From contig NZ_CP017258.1 of the NCBI RefSeq assembly GCF_002022005.1, positions 1,612,001 through 1,676,000 of the forward strand: DNA of 64,000 nucleotides, read 5' to 3'. The stretch is from Campylobacter pinnipediorum subsp. caledonicus (lineage in GTDB: Bacteria; Campylobacterota; Campylobacteria; Campylobacterales; Campylobacteraceae). The translations under genes and the position numbers were made by a program. Numbering within the stretch: position 1 is the first letter of the stretch; the number at the start of each line of letters is the position of its first letter. Below the pieces are notes generated by a model. That model made no database searches. It was not told the DNA's origin and saw only the letters and a program-made list of their open reading frames with translations. Positions 27,885-38,703 of this stretch are shown piece by piece.

Positions 27885-29128
27885 CAAAACATCGCTTTAT
27901 CATATATAATAAATTTATTAGCAAGTTCTTTAAGCTCACCTTTAATCTTTTCTTGTAAAGAAGTGTTGTTTATATCATCTAAAACATCAGCAATTTTATT
28001 TCCTATAAACTCAAATTCTTGCTCTTTCATACCCCTTGCTGTTAAAGCTGGAGAACCTATACGAACACCACTTGTCACAAAAGGACTTCTTGTCTCTCCC
28101 GGAACTGTGTTTTTATTTACAGTTATACCGGCATTTCCTAAAGCAATATCCGCATCTTTTCCACTAAATTCTTTATTTAAAAAGCTTAACAATATAAGGT
28201 GATTATCAGTTCCACCACTTACCAAATCATAACCTCTAGAAATCATAACCTCGCCTAGTTTTTTTGCATTAGCTTTTACTTGTTTTGCATACTCTTTCCA
28301 TTCAGGACTTAGATTGTGTTTAAACCCAACTGCTTTACCGGCAATAACATGCATTAATGGACCACCTTGGATACCTGGGAAAATACTAGAGTTTATTTTC
28401 TTTGCATAATCTTCATTATTTGTCATAATGATACCACCTCTTGGGCCACGCAATGTCTTATGAGTTGTTGAACTAACAACATCACAATAAGGAAAAGGAT
28501 GATTATGCTCACCAGCAACAACAAGACCGGCAATATGTGCCACATCAGCAAATAAAAATGCGCCTACTTCATCAGCAATTTGTCTAAATTTAGAAAAATC
28601 TATCTCTCTAGCATAAGCGCTAGCGCCACAAACTATAAGCTTTGGTCTTACTATTTTAGCGATCTCCAAAACTTTATCGTAGTTTATACGACCATCTAAT
28701 TCGACACCATAAAAAAAGCTCTCATAAATTTTACCAGAACTACTAACTTTTGCTCCATGAGTAAGGTGTCCTCCGTGACTTAAGTCCATACCTAAAATTT
28801 TATCTCCGGACTGCAAGAAAGCTCCATAAACACCCTGATTTGCTTGAGAACCTGAATTTGGTTGAACATTTGCAAACTCACATCCAAAAAGTTGCTTACA
28901 TCTATCTATAGCAATTTGTTCAATTTGATCAACAAATTCACATCCGCCGTAATACCTCTTATTTGGGTATCCTTCAGCATATTTGTTTGTAAGAATAGAG
29001 CCCATAACTTCCATAACCTCGGGATATGTAAAATTTTCACTTGCTATCATTTCAAGGTGATGTGTTTGACGTTGTAACTCTTTTTGCGCTAAATCAAAAA
29101 TCTCTTTATCAAAATTTTCAACACTCAT
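27884..29128 (-). CDS. glyA: Serine hydroxymethyltransferase
   Basis: A 414-residue PLP enzyme that converts serine and tetrahydrofolate to glycine and methylene-THF. The PLP lysine is in [28 protein letters not shown] and [15 protein letters not shown] are typical N-terminal motifs. It starts 2 bases after the lysS stop and overlaps the DUF1882 start by one base. Confidence 0.96.
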   Translation of the reverse strand: MSVENFDKEIFDLAQKELQRQTHHLEMIASENFTYPEVMEVMGSILTNKYAEGYPNKRYYGGCEFVDQIEQIAIDRCKQLFGCEFANVQPNSGSQANQGVYGAFLQSGDKILGMDLSHGGHLTHGAKVSSSGKIYESFFYGVELDGRINYDKVLEIAKIVRPKLIVCGASAYAREIDFSKFRQIADEVGAFLFADVAHIAGLVVAGEHNHPFPYCDVVSSTTHKTLRGPRGGIIMTNNEDYAKKINSSIFPGIQGGPLMHVIAGKAVGFKHNLSPEWKEYAKQVKANAKKLGEVMISRGYDLVSGGTDNHLILLSFLNKEFSGKDADIALGNAGITVNKNTVPGETRSPFVTSGVRIGSPALTARGMKEQEFEFIGNKIADVLDDINNTSLQEKIKGELKELANKFIIYDKAMF

Positions 29129-29130
29129 CT

Positions 29131-30639
29131 CTATTCTCCTTTTTTATTTTCAGATTTTAAAGGTCTCATCGCTGGGAACAATATAACATCTCTAATTGAT
29201 TTTTTGTTTGTAAGCAGCATAACAAGTCTGTCTATACCAAGCCCCTCTCCTGCAGTAGGAGGCATACCATGACTTAAGGCTCTAACATAATCTTCATCCA
29301 TTTCATGAGCTTCATCATCACCTGCTTTTTTTCCTTCAATCTGAGCAGCAAAACGTTCATATTGATCAATAGGATCATTTAATTCGTTAAATCCGTTTGC
29401 AAGCTCTCTTCCTGCAATAAAAAGCTCAAATCTTTCAGCAACCATTGGATTATCATCACTTCTTCTTGAAAGCGGACTTATTGATATAGGAAAATCAACT
29501 ATAAATGTTGGATTGATTAATTTTTCTTCAACATAGTTATCAAAAAGTTCTGCCTGAAGATGTCCTAAATCTAATTTATCATTAGCCAAAAATCCATCGG
29601 CATTTAGTTTTTCTAAAATTTTCTCTCTATCTTCAACTATCTCAGGATCTATTCCGCCTATTTCAACAATGGCTTTTTTATAATTTATTCTTGCAAATGG
29701 TTTTGAAAAATCTAATTTCATACCATCAAATTCAATAATCTTATCCATATCAAGCGCATCTAAAAGAGTACTAAATAGCTCTTCTGTTAAATTCATCAAA
29801 TCCCTATATGTATGATAAGCCCAATAAAACTCTATACTTGTAAACTCGGGATTATGAGTTAAATCCATACCCTCGTTTCTAAAACATCTATTCATCTCAT
29901 AAACAGCTTCAAAACCACCAACAACTAAACGTTTTAAGTATAACTCTGGTGCAATTCTTAAAAATCTATCAACGCCTAATGTATTATGGAATGTAACAAA
30001 AGGTCTTGCATTTGCACCACCAGCTATAGGGTGCATCATTGGAGTTTCAACTTCCAAAAAGCCCTTTTCTTCTATAAATTTTCTAATAGTACTAATCACT
30101 ATAGAACGGGTCTTAAAATCTTTTTTAACATCTGGATTCATTATCATATCGAGATATCTTTGGCGATATCTTATTTCTATATCTACAAGTCCATGATATT
30201 TTTCTGGCAACGGAGATATGGCTTTAGTTGCTAATTGCAACTCGTTTACATGCAATGAAAACTCACCTTTTTGAGTAACAAAAGCATATCCTCTAACCCT
30301 TATAATATCGCCTACTTCAATATTATTTTTAACTTCATTAAACCAATCATCTCCCAAAGTGTTTTTATTAAAATATATTTGTATGCTTCCGCTTTCATCT
30401 TCTATATTTGCAAAAACAGCCTTGCCCGCTATACGCATAAGCTTTATACGCCCAGCCAAAGAAACCAAAATACTATCTTCTTTTTTATCATCAAGCTCTG
30501 TTATGTAGTTAAATTTTGATTTAAACTTAGCTACACTCATATCTTTTCTAATAAAATGCGGATAAGGATTTATACCTTTTTCTTTTAATTCATTTGCTGT
30601 TTTAAGTCTTTGAGTTTCAAGTTGGTTATAAGAAATCAC
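29131..30639 (-). CDS. lysS: Lysyl-tRNA synthetase, class II
   Basis: A 502-residue class II synthetase. The N-terminal OB-fold (about 55-155) is followed by the catalytic core with motif 2 ([14 protein letters not shown]) and motif 3 ([13 protein letters not shown]). Length is normal. It sits between fur and glyA as in C. jejuni (Cj0400-Cj0402 as recalled). Confidence 0.96.
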   Translation of the reverse strand: MISYNQLETQRLKTANELKEKGINPYPHFIRKDMSVAKFKSKFNYITELDDKKEDSILVSLAGRIKLMRIAGKAVFANIEDESGSIQIYFNKNTLGDDWFNEVKNNIEVGDIIRVRGYAFVTQKGEFSLHVNELQLATKAISPLPEKYHGLVDIEIRYRQRYLDMIMNPDVKKDFKTRSIVISTIRKFIEEKGFLEVETPMMHPIAGGANARPFVTFHNTLGVDRFLRIAPELYLKRLVVGGFEAVYEMNRCFRNEGMDLTHNPEFTSIEFYWAYHTYRDLMNLTEELFSTLLDALDMDKIIEFDGMKLDFSKPFARINYKKAIVEIGGIDPEIVEDREKILEKLNADGFLANDKLDLGHLQAELFDNYVEEKLINPTFIVDFPISISPLSRRSDDNPMVAERFELFIAGRELANGFNELNDPIDQYERFAAQIEGKKAGDDEAHEMDEDYVRALSHGMPPTAGEGLGIDRLVMLLTNKKSIRDVILFPAMRPLKSENKKGE

Positions 30640-30641
30640 TA

Positions 30642-31109
30642 TTATTTACCTTTTATATTATTTTTTGAGCACTTTTCACACACACCATATAATTGCATCA
30701 TGTGTCCAGTTAGCCTAAAGCCATTTTCTTTAGCAATGGCCGTTTGTCTTTTTTCAATTATAGAATCTTCAAACTCAACTATAAGACCACATTTTTTACA
30801 AATCAAATGATCATGATGTGGTTTAGTTGCGAGTTCAAATTTTTTACCCTGAGAACCAAAACTTATGGAGGTAACCATGTCTGATTCTTCTAATAAATTT
30901 AATGTTCTATAAACTGTCGCTATTCCAACGTTAAGCTCAGGATACTCTTCTTTTATTGCTATATATAATTTTTCCGGAGTAAAATGCTCATCGCTATTAT
31001 AAAGAGTTTTTATTAAAACCTCTCTTTGCTTTGTGTATTTTAGACCATTATCACGAAGAATTTTTTTAAACTTCTCAAGTATTGCATCATATTCTAAATT
31101 TTCTATCAT
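30642..31109 (-). CDS. fur: Ferric uptake regulator
   Basis: A 155-residue metal-dependent repressor. It has an N-terminal winged helix (about 15-90) and a C-terminal dimerisation domain with the His-rich site [14 protein letters not shown] and a second Cys pair (GVCEKC) for structural zinc. A likely controller of the flavodoxin operon at 7938, whose promoter has a Fur-like box. Its 3' end is 2 bases from lysS and its 5' end overlaps cvpA by 4 bases. Confidence 0.94.
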   Translation of the reverse strand: MIENLEYDAILEKFKKILRDNGLKYTKQREVLIKTLYNSDEHFTPEKLYIAIKEEYPELNVGIATVYRTLNLLEESDMVTSISFGSQGKKFELATKPHHDHLICKKCGLIVEFEDSIIEKRQTAIAKENGFRLTGHMMQLYGVCEKCSKNNIKGK

Positions 31110-31762
31110 TTTTGCTCTCCTTGGGTAGTATTTATATCTCCCATTTCTATTAGTAATTTTTCATTACTAATGTTGTTATCCTTTGTTATTTCTTCTGTTG
31201 ATAGATTGATTAAATTATCAATTTTGACATCCTTAGCTGGTCTGTTTACGATATTTGCAACATCATTTTTAATAGCCTGAACATCCATGTTTATTATCCA
31301 TTTTCCAGACTGCAAAAGCACTGGATAAACCTTACTATTTTTAAAAAATGGCGCTATTGTGGAGTTTAAGTTAGTATTTGAAATAACTGCTAAAACAGCA
31401 GCAAGAGTTAGGAAAATTTTACCACTTCCAGCTAAAAATCCACCAAATCTATCTATAAAACCAAGACCACTGGCACCAACCAATTTTGCCAAAAACTTAC
31501 CTATTAGTATACAAAGTATCCAAAAACAGATCCACAAACAAATAAAGCTTATAAATTCAAGCATTGATGGATTATTTATTTTATAAATATTTTTATCAAT
31601 AAAATCGCCAGCTAAATTTGAAAACCTGCTAGATACAACAAGACCACCAATAAGACCAATAAGACCAAAAACTTCTCTTATAAGACCGTTTATCAGACCC
31701 TTAATACCTAGTATTAAAACAATTCCTACTATCGCGATATCAAACCATTCAACTATTTGCAT
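31106..31762 (-). CDS. cvpA: CvpA-family membrane protein
   Basis: A 218-residue protein with four membrane helices in the first 145 residues and a polar C-terminal tail. The pattern [19 protein letters not shown] ... [12 protein letters not shown] is the CvpA (colicin V production) family, tied in E. coli to envelope stress tolerance. It overlaps fur (ATGA) and pilT (one base). Confidence 0.87.
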   Translation of the reverse strand: MQIVEWFDIAIVGIVLILGIKGLINGLIREVFGLIGLIGGLVVSSRFSNLAGDFIDKNIYKINNPSMLEFISFICLWICFWILCILIGKFLAKLVGASGLGFIDRFGGFLAGSGKIFLTLAAVLAVISNTNLNSTIAPFFKNSKVYPVLLQSGKWIINMDVQAIKNDVANIVNRPAKDVKIDNLINLSTEEITKDNNISNEKLLIEMGDINTTQGEQK

Positions 31763-32859
31763 TATATTCCCGAATTAATTAAATTTGAAAGCTCTGTTTG
31801 GTTTGTAGAATACCTTAGAGCATTTTCCTTTGTTATATAGCCACTTTTTAAAGCTTTTAACAACGCCTGTGTTTGTGTCTGCATACCAGTTTGTTGCTGG
31901 TTTAATTGCATTTGTGAATAAACTTGGTGGATCTTATTTTCACGAATAAGATTCGAAGTTGCAGCATTGTTTAAGAAAATTTCATGAACAGCCACCCTGC
32001 CCCCACCAACTTTTGGTATAAGACTCTGAGATATAATAGTGGCGAGTGATATACTGAGCATATTTCTAATCTGAACTTGCTCGCTACCATCGAAACTATC
32101 AACAATTCTATTTATAGTCTGTATTGCTGAGTTTGTATGCAGTGTTCCAAAAACCAAGTGTCCAGTTTCGGCAGCCGTAATAGCAGTTGAAACAGTCTCT
32201 CTGTCTCTCAACTCACCAACAAGTATAATATCTGGATCTTGGCGCAATGCATATTTTAAGGCTCTTGCATAAGATTGTGTGTCAGTACCTATATTTCTAT
32301 ATGAAAATAAAGATTTTTTATTTTCATGAACAAACTCAACTGGATCCTCAACGGTAATTATATGCTTTCGCTCTCTTAAATTTATTTCATTTAACATAGC
32401 CGCAAGAGTTGTTGATTTTCCGCTTCCTGTTGGTCCAGTAACAAGAATAAGACCTTTTTCTCTTCTTATAAGTTCTTTAAAAACAGCAGGGGATTTTAAT
32501 TGATCCAAAGATGGCACATCTAAAGGAATGATACGAAAAGCTGCTGCCAATTCACCATTATTCGTATAATAATAATTACCCCTAAAACGACCTATATTTG
32601 GCAACTCTATTGCAAAGTCAAGTTCTTTATTAGTTTCAAGTTCGCTTTTTTGAGTATCTGTTATAAGAGCATAACAAAGATTTTCTATATCTTTACCATG
32701 TAAAACACCGAGTTCCAAAGGCCTTAAAACACCATCTATTCTTATTTGAGGTTCTGCGTTAGTTATAAGATGCAAATCACTTGCTTTATTAAAGACAACT
32801 GTTTTTAATAAAGTTTCGATATCTGTATTTATATTACTTCTTACTTCCAGATTATCCAT
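31762..32859 (-). CDS. PilT-like twitching/retraction ATPase
   Basis: A 365-residue hexameric secretion ATPase of the PilT/GspE superfamily. Walker A is GPTGSGKSTT (about 140-149), the Asp box and Walker B are DPDIILVGELRD (about 205), the His box is GHLVFGTLHTNSA, and the C-terminal PilT-type region has NLIRENKIHQVYSQMQ. PilT retracts type IV pili. No pilin, PilB, PilC or PilQ gene is in the window; the gene sits inside a housekeeping operon between cvpA and gatC. Confidence 0.88.
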   Translation of the reverse strand: MDNLEVRSNINTDIETLLKTVVFNKASDLHLITNAEPQIRIDGVLRPLELGVLHGKDIENLCYALITDTQKSELETNKELDFAIELPNIGRFRGNYYYTNNGELAAAFRIIPLDVPSLDQLKSPAVFKELIRREKGLILVTGPTGSGKSTTLAAMLNEINLRERKHIITVEDPVEFVHENKKSLFSYRNIGTDTQSYARALKYALRQDPDIILVGELRDRETVSTAITAAETGHLVFGTLHTNSAIQTINRIVDSFDGSEQVQIRNMLSISLATIISQSLIPKVGGGRVAVHEIFLNNAATSNLIRENKIHQVYSQMQLNQQQTGMQTQTQALLKALKSGYITKENALRYSTNQTELSNLINSGI

Positions 32860-32872
32860 AATTTTTCCATTT

Positions 32873-33160
32873 TTATTCTATTATTTTTGGAACCACAAAA
32901 AAATTCACTTCTCTAGATGGGGAATTTTTTAAAACATCATCTATAACATAAGATGCGGTAATTTTATCCTCTCTTAAAGGTGTTCCGCCACTTGTAATAC
33001 TTACGACTGCATTATCTTTACTTAAATCAAGCTCATTTAAAATATCAACAAAAGATACTATTTCGCTAAGTTGCTGTTTTATCTCTTCTCTCTTTTCATC
33101 TTTTATTTTTATTGAGGAAAGTTTTTCTAGTTTATCAAGCAATTTATCATCTATATTCAC
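32873..33160 (-). CDS. gatC: Glutamyl/aspartyl-tRNA amidotransferase subunit C
   Basis: A 95-residue subunit that stabilises GatA in the GatCAB amidotransferase. It has the GatC pattern DKLLDKLEKLSSIK at the N-terminus and a C-terminal LREDKITASYVIDDVLKNSP ending close to FFVVPKI. First gene of the minus-strand operon running to aroE. Confidence 0.9.
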   Translation of the reverse strand: MNIDDKLLDKLEKLSSIKIKDEKREEIKQQLSEIVSFVDILNELDLSKDNAVVSITSGGTPLREDKITASYVIDDVLKNSPSREVNFFVVPKIIE

Positions 33161-33195
33161 AAAATAATCCTAACTTTTAAATTTAAATTTTTAGC

Positions 33196-33201
33196 ATTAT
33201 A
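33196..33201 (-). promoter_or_regulatory. Putative -10 element for the gatC-aroE operon
   Basis: On the minus strand TATAAT in the context GTGTTATAATGC lies 36 bases before the gatC start, in the short gap shared with the divergent operon. Confidence 0.4.
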
Positions 33202-33283
33202 ACACATTAAGCTTTAATTTTGTGCCTATTTTGTATTATTTATGCTACAATTAGCTTCTAAAATTTATAAAAAAGGAATTATT

Positions 33284-33847
33284 TTGGCCATACAAGATGA
33301 CTTGAAAGTAATTAAACAAGAAATTAGCACAGAAGAACATTTTTTGGAAAATATAATTAAAGGTGAAAGATTTTTTAAAAGATACAAAAAGTTTTTTATA
33401 TCTTTAGTCATAATTGCAGTTATTGTACTTGTTGCTTTTTACACAAATAAATTTATAAATCAAAATAGAATAGAAGCAGCAAATAAAGCATACTCGGAAC
33501 TTATTTTGGATCCAAATAACCAAAATGCACTAAATACATTAAAAGATAAAGAGCCATCTTTATATGCTCTTTTTAAATTTAAAGCATATAGAGACAATAA
33601 CCAATCAGAAATAAAAAAATTATTAAATGAACCAATAGATCCTATGTTAAAAGAAATTTTTTCTATGCAAATTGGGGATAGCAACTCAGAAATAGGTTCT
33701 GATTATGCAATACTAATGAACGCTTTTAACTACCTAAAACAAAATAAAATAAAAGAAGCTAATGCTGAATTTGCCAAAATTCCACTAAACTCACCTTTAG
33801 CAAATTTAGTAAAAAGCCTACAACATTATCAAGGATATAAAAAATGA
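33284..33847 (+). CDS. Single-pass membrane protein with TPR-like periplasmic part
   Basis: A 187-residue protein with one membrane helix (about residues 37-58) after a basic cytoplasmic region and a helical periplasmic domain. It resembles YfgM-type (TPR_21) proteins that work with the Sec translocon or periplasmic chaperones, but this is inferred from layout. The start is set at the TTG at 33284 because AAGGA lies 7 bases upstream; an ATG at 33242 falls where a promoter is expected. First gene of a four-gene operon matching Cj0397c-Cj0394c as recalled. Confidence 0.7.
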   Translation: MAIQDDLKVIKQEISTEEHFLENIIKGERFFKRYKKFFISLVIIAVIVLVAFYTNKFINQNRIEAANKAYSELILDPNNQNALNTLKDKEPSLYALFKFKAYRDNNQSEIKKLLNEPIDPMLKEIFSMQIGDSNSEIGSDYAILMNAFNYLKQNKIKEANAEFAKIPLNSPLANLVKSLQHYQGYKK

Positions 33848-34848
33848 AAAAATTATTAATATTAGCTAGTATATCTATAGTCTTAATAATCTCTGGATGT
33901 AGCACAAAAAGACAATATTTTGAGCCAGAAAAAGTAGATATGAACGCTAAATTTGACTCATCTTTAGACTCAAAAATAACACATACAAGTATTTCAGGAG
34001 CCACATTAGAAAATGGGGAAATCATAACAATTGATGGAATTAATAAAAATATTAAGCTACCAAAAGGTTTTAAACTTCTTGGTGTTGACAATAACAATGT
34101 CATAGCAAGTGATATATATGGCGAATTAAAAGTTATAAACAAGAAAGATAATAGCGATGTCTTTTCAAAAAAATTCCCTGAAGCTATAGTTTCTGCAGCA
34201 ATAGAAAACAATCTTTTAGCTGCCGTAAGTGCGGCAAATAGTATTTATTTGATAGACATATATTCAGCTAAAACAATGATGGAATACAAATCAGAAGATG
34301 TTTTTGCAATTGATTCTAGAGTTGCTCAACCACTATTTTTAAACTCAATAATTATATATCCTTCGCTAGATGGAAAAATTTATGTAACACAAAAAAATGG
34401 ACAAATTATAAAAGACATAGTAATAAGCTCTGAATCATTTTTTAATAATATAATATATCTAGATGTTATAGATGATTACATGATAGCAGCTACCGCGAAG
34501 AAAATTATGGTTATAACACCTAGTCAAACTGTCTTTTTAAATAAAGAAATTAAAAATATATTAAGAAATGAAAAAGATATTTATATATTTGAAAAAGATG
34601 GAACAGTAACAAAAACCGACCTAACATTGACAAAATTAGCAGATACTTATTTTAAATTTGCTATTTTTTCAAATGCAACCGTTGTAAACAACAAATTATA
34701 TATAGTGGAAAAAACTGGATATATTTTCCAAACTGATTTAAACTTAAAAAATCAAAATATTATTAAAATAAATAGCGAAATACAAGATAAAATTTTTGTT
34801 GCAAAAGATATTTTATATCATGATAAAGAGTATATGAAGTTCGAATAA
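33844..34848 (+). CDS. Lipoprotein with beta-propeller-like repeats
   Basis: A 334-residue exported lipoprotein: lipobox IISGCS with Cys at residue 19. The mature part has repeated strand patterns such as LLGVDNNNVIASDIYGELKVIN and YPSLDGKIYVTQKNG (quoted in part), resembling PQQ-type or BamB-like propeller blades, although it is shorter and degenerate. A BamB-like outer-membrane assembly role is possible but unproven. It overlaps its neighbours by 4 and 1 bases. Confidence 0.72.
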   Translation: MKKLLILASISIVLIISGCSTKRQYFEPEKVDMNAKFDSSLDSKITHTSISGATLENGEIITIDGINKNIKLPKGFKLLGVDNNNVIASDIYGELKVINKKDNSDVFSKKFPEAIVSAAIENNLLAAVSAANSIYLIDIYSAKTMMEYKSEDVFAIDSRVAQPLFLNSIIIYPSLDGKIYVTQKNGQIIKDIVISSESFFNNIIYLDVIDDYMIAATAKKIMVITPSQTVFLNKEIKNILRNEKDIYIFEKDGTVTKTDLTLTKLADTYFKFAIFSNATVVNNKLYIVEKTGYIFQTDLNLKNQNIIKINSEIQDKIFVAKDILYHDKEYMKFE

Positions 34849-35180
34849 TGAATGAAAAAGTTTTTGAGCTTTTTGAAAATAAAAAAATACTTTTAAGGAA
34901 CTTACAAAAACTTAATTTATCAGAATTTACCAAAATTCGCACTATTAGTGCTTATTTTGGTGTTGATATGAAGGGTTTTTATACAATTGTTTTCATAAGT
35001 GTAGCAAAATCTAGGTTTATGAAAAAAAATTATATTTTTTTAGATGATATTTGTGATAAGTATGAAAAGAAATTCGACACAGCTATAAAAAAGCGAATTT
35101 TGTTTTATAGATCAAATATTTGCTCTAAAACCCTGCATGAATTAAAATCAAATAGCTGGAGATGCTATGATTTTATGTGA
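34848..35180 (+). CDS. Conserved hypothetical protein upstream of coaX
   Basis: A 110-residue basic soluble protein with no signal peptide. The segment TIRTISAYFGVDMKGFYTIVFI suggests a small alpha/beta fold, followed by a Lys-rich helix. It starts at the last base of the lipoprotein stop and overlaps coaX by 14 bases, so expression is coupled. I recall a similar gene (Cj0395c) at this place. Function unknown. Confidence 0.72.
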   Translation: MNEKVFELFENKKILLRNLQKLNLSEFTKIRTISAYFGVDMKGFYTIVFISVAKSRFMKKNYIFLDDICDKYEKKFDTAIKKRILFYRSNICSKTLHELKSNSWRCYDFM

Positions 35181-35793
35181 TATAGGCAATACAAATGCTA
35201 CTTTTTGTGAAGATGGTAAAATATCACAAATTGGTATAGATAAATTTAAAGAATACAAGCCAAATCAAAAAGTTTATTACATATGTGTAAATGACCAAAT
35301 ACAAAAAATAATTAAAGAACAAAAATATTTTATAAATTTAGAGCCTTACTATAAAATAGATACAATATATCAAGGTTTAGGAATAGATAGAATAGCAGCA
35401 TGTTCTAATATAACAAATGGTGTTGTTGTGGATGCTGGAAGTGCTATAACTGTTGATATCATGCTAAACTCTCTACATATAGGTGGATATATTTTACCAG
35501 GAATAGCTCATATGTTAAAAGCTTATGAAAATATATCGCCTAGACTCAAAATACCAATAAACTCACAAATAGATCTAGATGCTTTTCCACAGCGAACAAC
35601 AGATGCTATAAGCTATGGAATAATAAAACCCATAATAACGCTACTAGAAAAGGTTGCTTTTGGACAAAATGTATATTTTACTGGTGGTGATGGACAATTT
35701 TTATCAAAATTTTTTAAAAATGCAATATATGATAGAATGCTTGTTTTTAGATCTATGCAAAAAATTATAAACGAAAAAGTATTAGCATGTTGA
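35167..35793 (+). CDS. coaX: Type III pantothenate kinase
   Basis: A 208-residue ASKHA-fold kinase making 4'-phosphopantothenate, the first step to coenzyme A. Motifs are CDIGNTNATF at the N-terminus (phosphate loop), GLGIDRIAAC and VVDAGSAITVDI. Somewhat short for the family, as in other epsilonproteobacteria. Its 3' end overlaps the start of a hisG pseudogene by 7 bases, showing that hisG was once the next gene in the operon. Confidence 0.93.
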   Translation: MILCDIGNTNATFCEDGKISQIGIDKFKEYKPNQKVYYICVNDQIQKIIKEQKYFINLEPYYKIDTIYQGLGIDRIAACSNITNGVVVDAGSAITVDIMLNSLHIGGYILPGIAHMLKAYENISPRLKIPINSQIDLDAFPQRTTDAISYGIIKPIITLLEKVAFGQNVYFTGGDGQFLSKFFKNAIYDRMLVFRSMQKIINEKVLAC

Positions 35794-36306
35794 CAATAGC
35801 TTTATCAAAAAGAAGGCGATAGCCAACGACACACTATCATCTTTTAAAAAAATTTTAATTCCAACTTTGCATTTTAAAATAGAAAACTTATCTTAAAAAG
35901 ATAATTTCACTTTTTTAATGGCTAGAAATCAAGACATCTCTACATATGTAGCAGAAGGCGCAACCAATATAGGAGTGATTGGTCTTTTGATGTATCAGAA
36001 GAGCAAAAAGTTGACATAGTAAGGCTATATTATACGAAAATGCGATATTTGCATTGGAGTAAAAAAGGTCTTAAGCTAGACTATACACAACCGCAATTAA
36101 AGATAGCTACCAAAATGCCAAATTAGCCAAAGTTTATTTAATAAAAAACCATAGCATTAAAAGTAATTAAACTATATGGATTCTATAGAGCTAGCACCAC
36201 TAGTTGGTTTTAGCAACGCTATAGTTGATATTGCAAAACAGGTGCAACAATGAAACAAAATGGTCTCGAGGCAGCAGAAACAATTATAAAAGTTTTGCTT
36301 ACATGA
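35787..36306 (+). pseudogene. hisG: Decayed ATP phosphoribosyltransferase gene
   Basis: Across several disruptions the plus strand still spells a short-form HisG: MLTIALSKRR, then in the next frame ANDTLSSFKKI, a stop after ENLS, KDNFTFLMARNQDISTYVAE with GATNIGVIG, EEQKVDIVRL, LDYTQPQLKIATKMPN, a stop, then VIKLYGSIELAPLVGFSNA, AIVDI and TGATMKQNGLEAAETI. Stops near 35818, 35893 and 36124 and several frameshifts rule out function. HisG catalyses the first step of histidine synthesis, so loss here may mean histidine auxotrophy unless another hisG exists. Confidence 0.88.
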
Positions 36307-36381
36307 TAGCAAACAAAAATAGTTTTCTAATAAAAAGATGAAATACTAGATCTTTATATAAAAATAAAAAAACCAAATAAA

Positions 36382-36950
36382 CTAAAAATCTAAAATATTT
36401 CCTTCCGGGGCTTGTTTCTCATCTTGTTTTTTAATGTCTTTAAACGGTGGTCCTTTAGTAAGCATTATAGTTATATCAGAGGCAACATTTGGTTGCATTT
36501 TAGCCATTATGGCAGATATTTTTTTAGGCTCAAGGGCATACATGATACTAGCAGCTTGCGCTACACTCATATCAGAAAGAATATCTGCTGCCGCCTGATC
36601 TTTCATCTTTGCATATGAAGCACTAACTTTATCAGTTGTCATATTTTTTAATTCTTGTAAAATTTTATTATTTTTTTCTATTAGAGTGTCTATTTCTTTT
36701 TTTTTATTTTCTATCGTTTTTAAAGTAGAGTTTATATCTAATTCTTTTTTGTTTAAATTTGATATTTTTTCATCATACAAAGACTTAACACTAGCTCTAA
36801 ATGCCTCTAAAGCTTGTCTTTGCTCATCAATCCTATCAAGCTCTTTTAATATCTCGCCTTTTCTTGCTTCAAAAATTTGATTGCAATCAACAGATGCATC
36901 ATCAGCATATACAAAACTACATAAAAATATAAAAATATAAAATATATTTT

Positions 36951-36954
<4 letters not shown>
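36382..36954 (-). CDS. MotE-like periplasmic flagellar protein
   Basis: A 190-residue exported protein: signal peptide (about 1-17), long coiled coil (about 30-110) and a C-terminal MgtE_N-like domain (ILSDMSVAQAASIMYALEPK ... ISAIMAKMQPNVASDI). This plan matches MotE, a chaperone-like partner of MotB/stator units in epsilonproteobacteria. The order purA-fliJ-motE is conserved (HP0255-HP0257 as recalled). It overlaps the FliJ-like gene by 4 bases. Confidence 0.78.
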
Positions 36955-38626
<1,672 letters not shown>

Positions 38627-38703
38627 CTACCTTTCAATTATTTTTATTAAAAAATTATTTTATACAAAAACTCTACTATTAATTTATAAAAACTAAAAGT
38701 GGA

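Noticed and set aside
33759-34211. Minus-strand open frame of 150 codons over the lipoprotein gene
   Set aside because: It crosses the boundary of two coupled plus-strand genes and has no family features.
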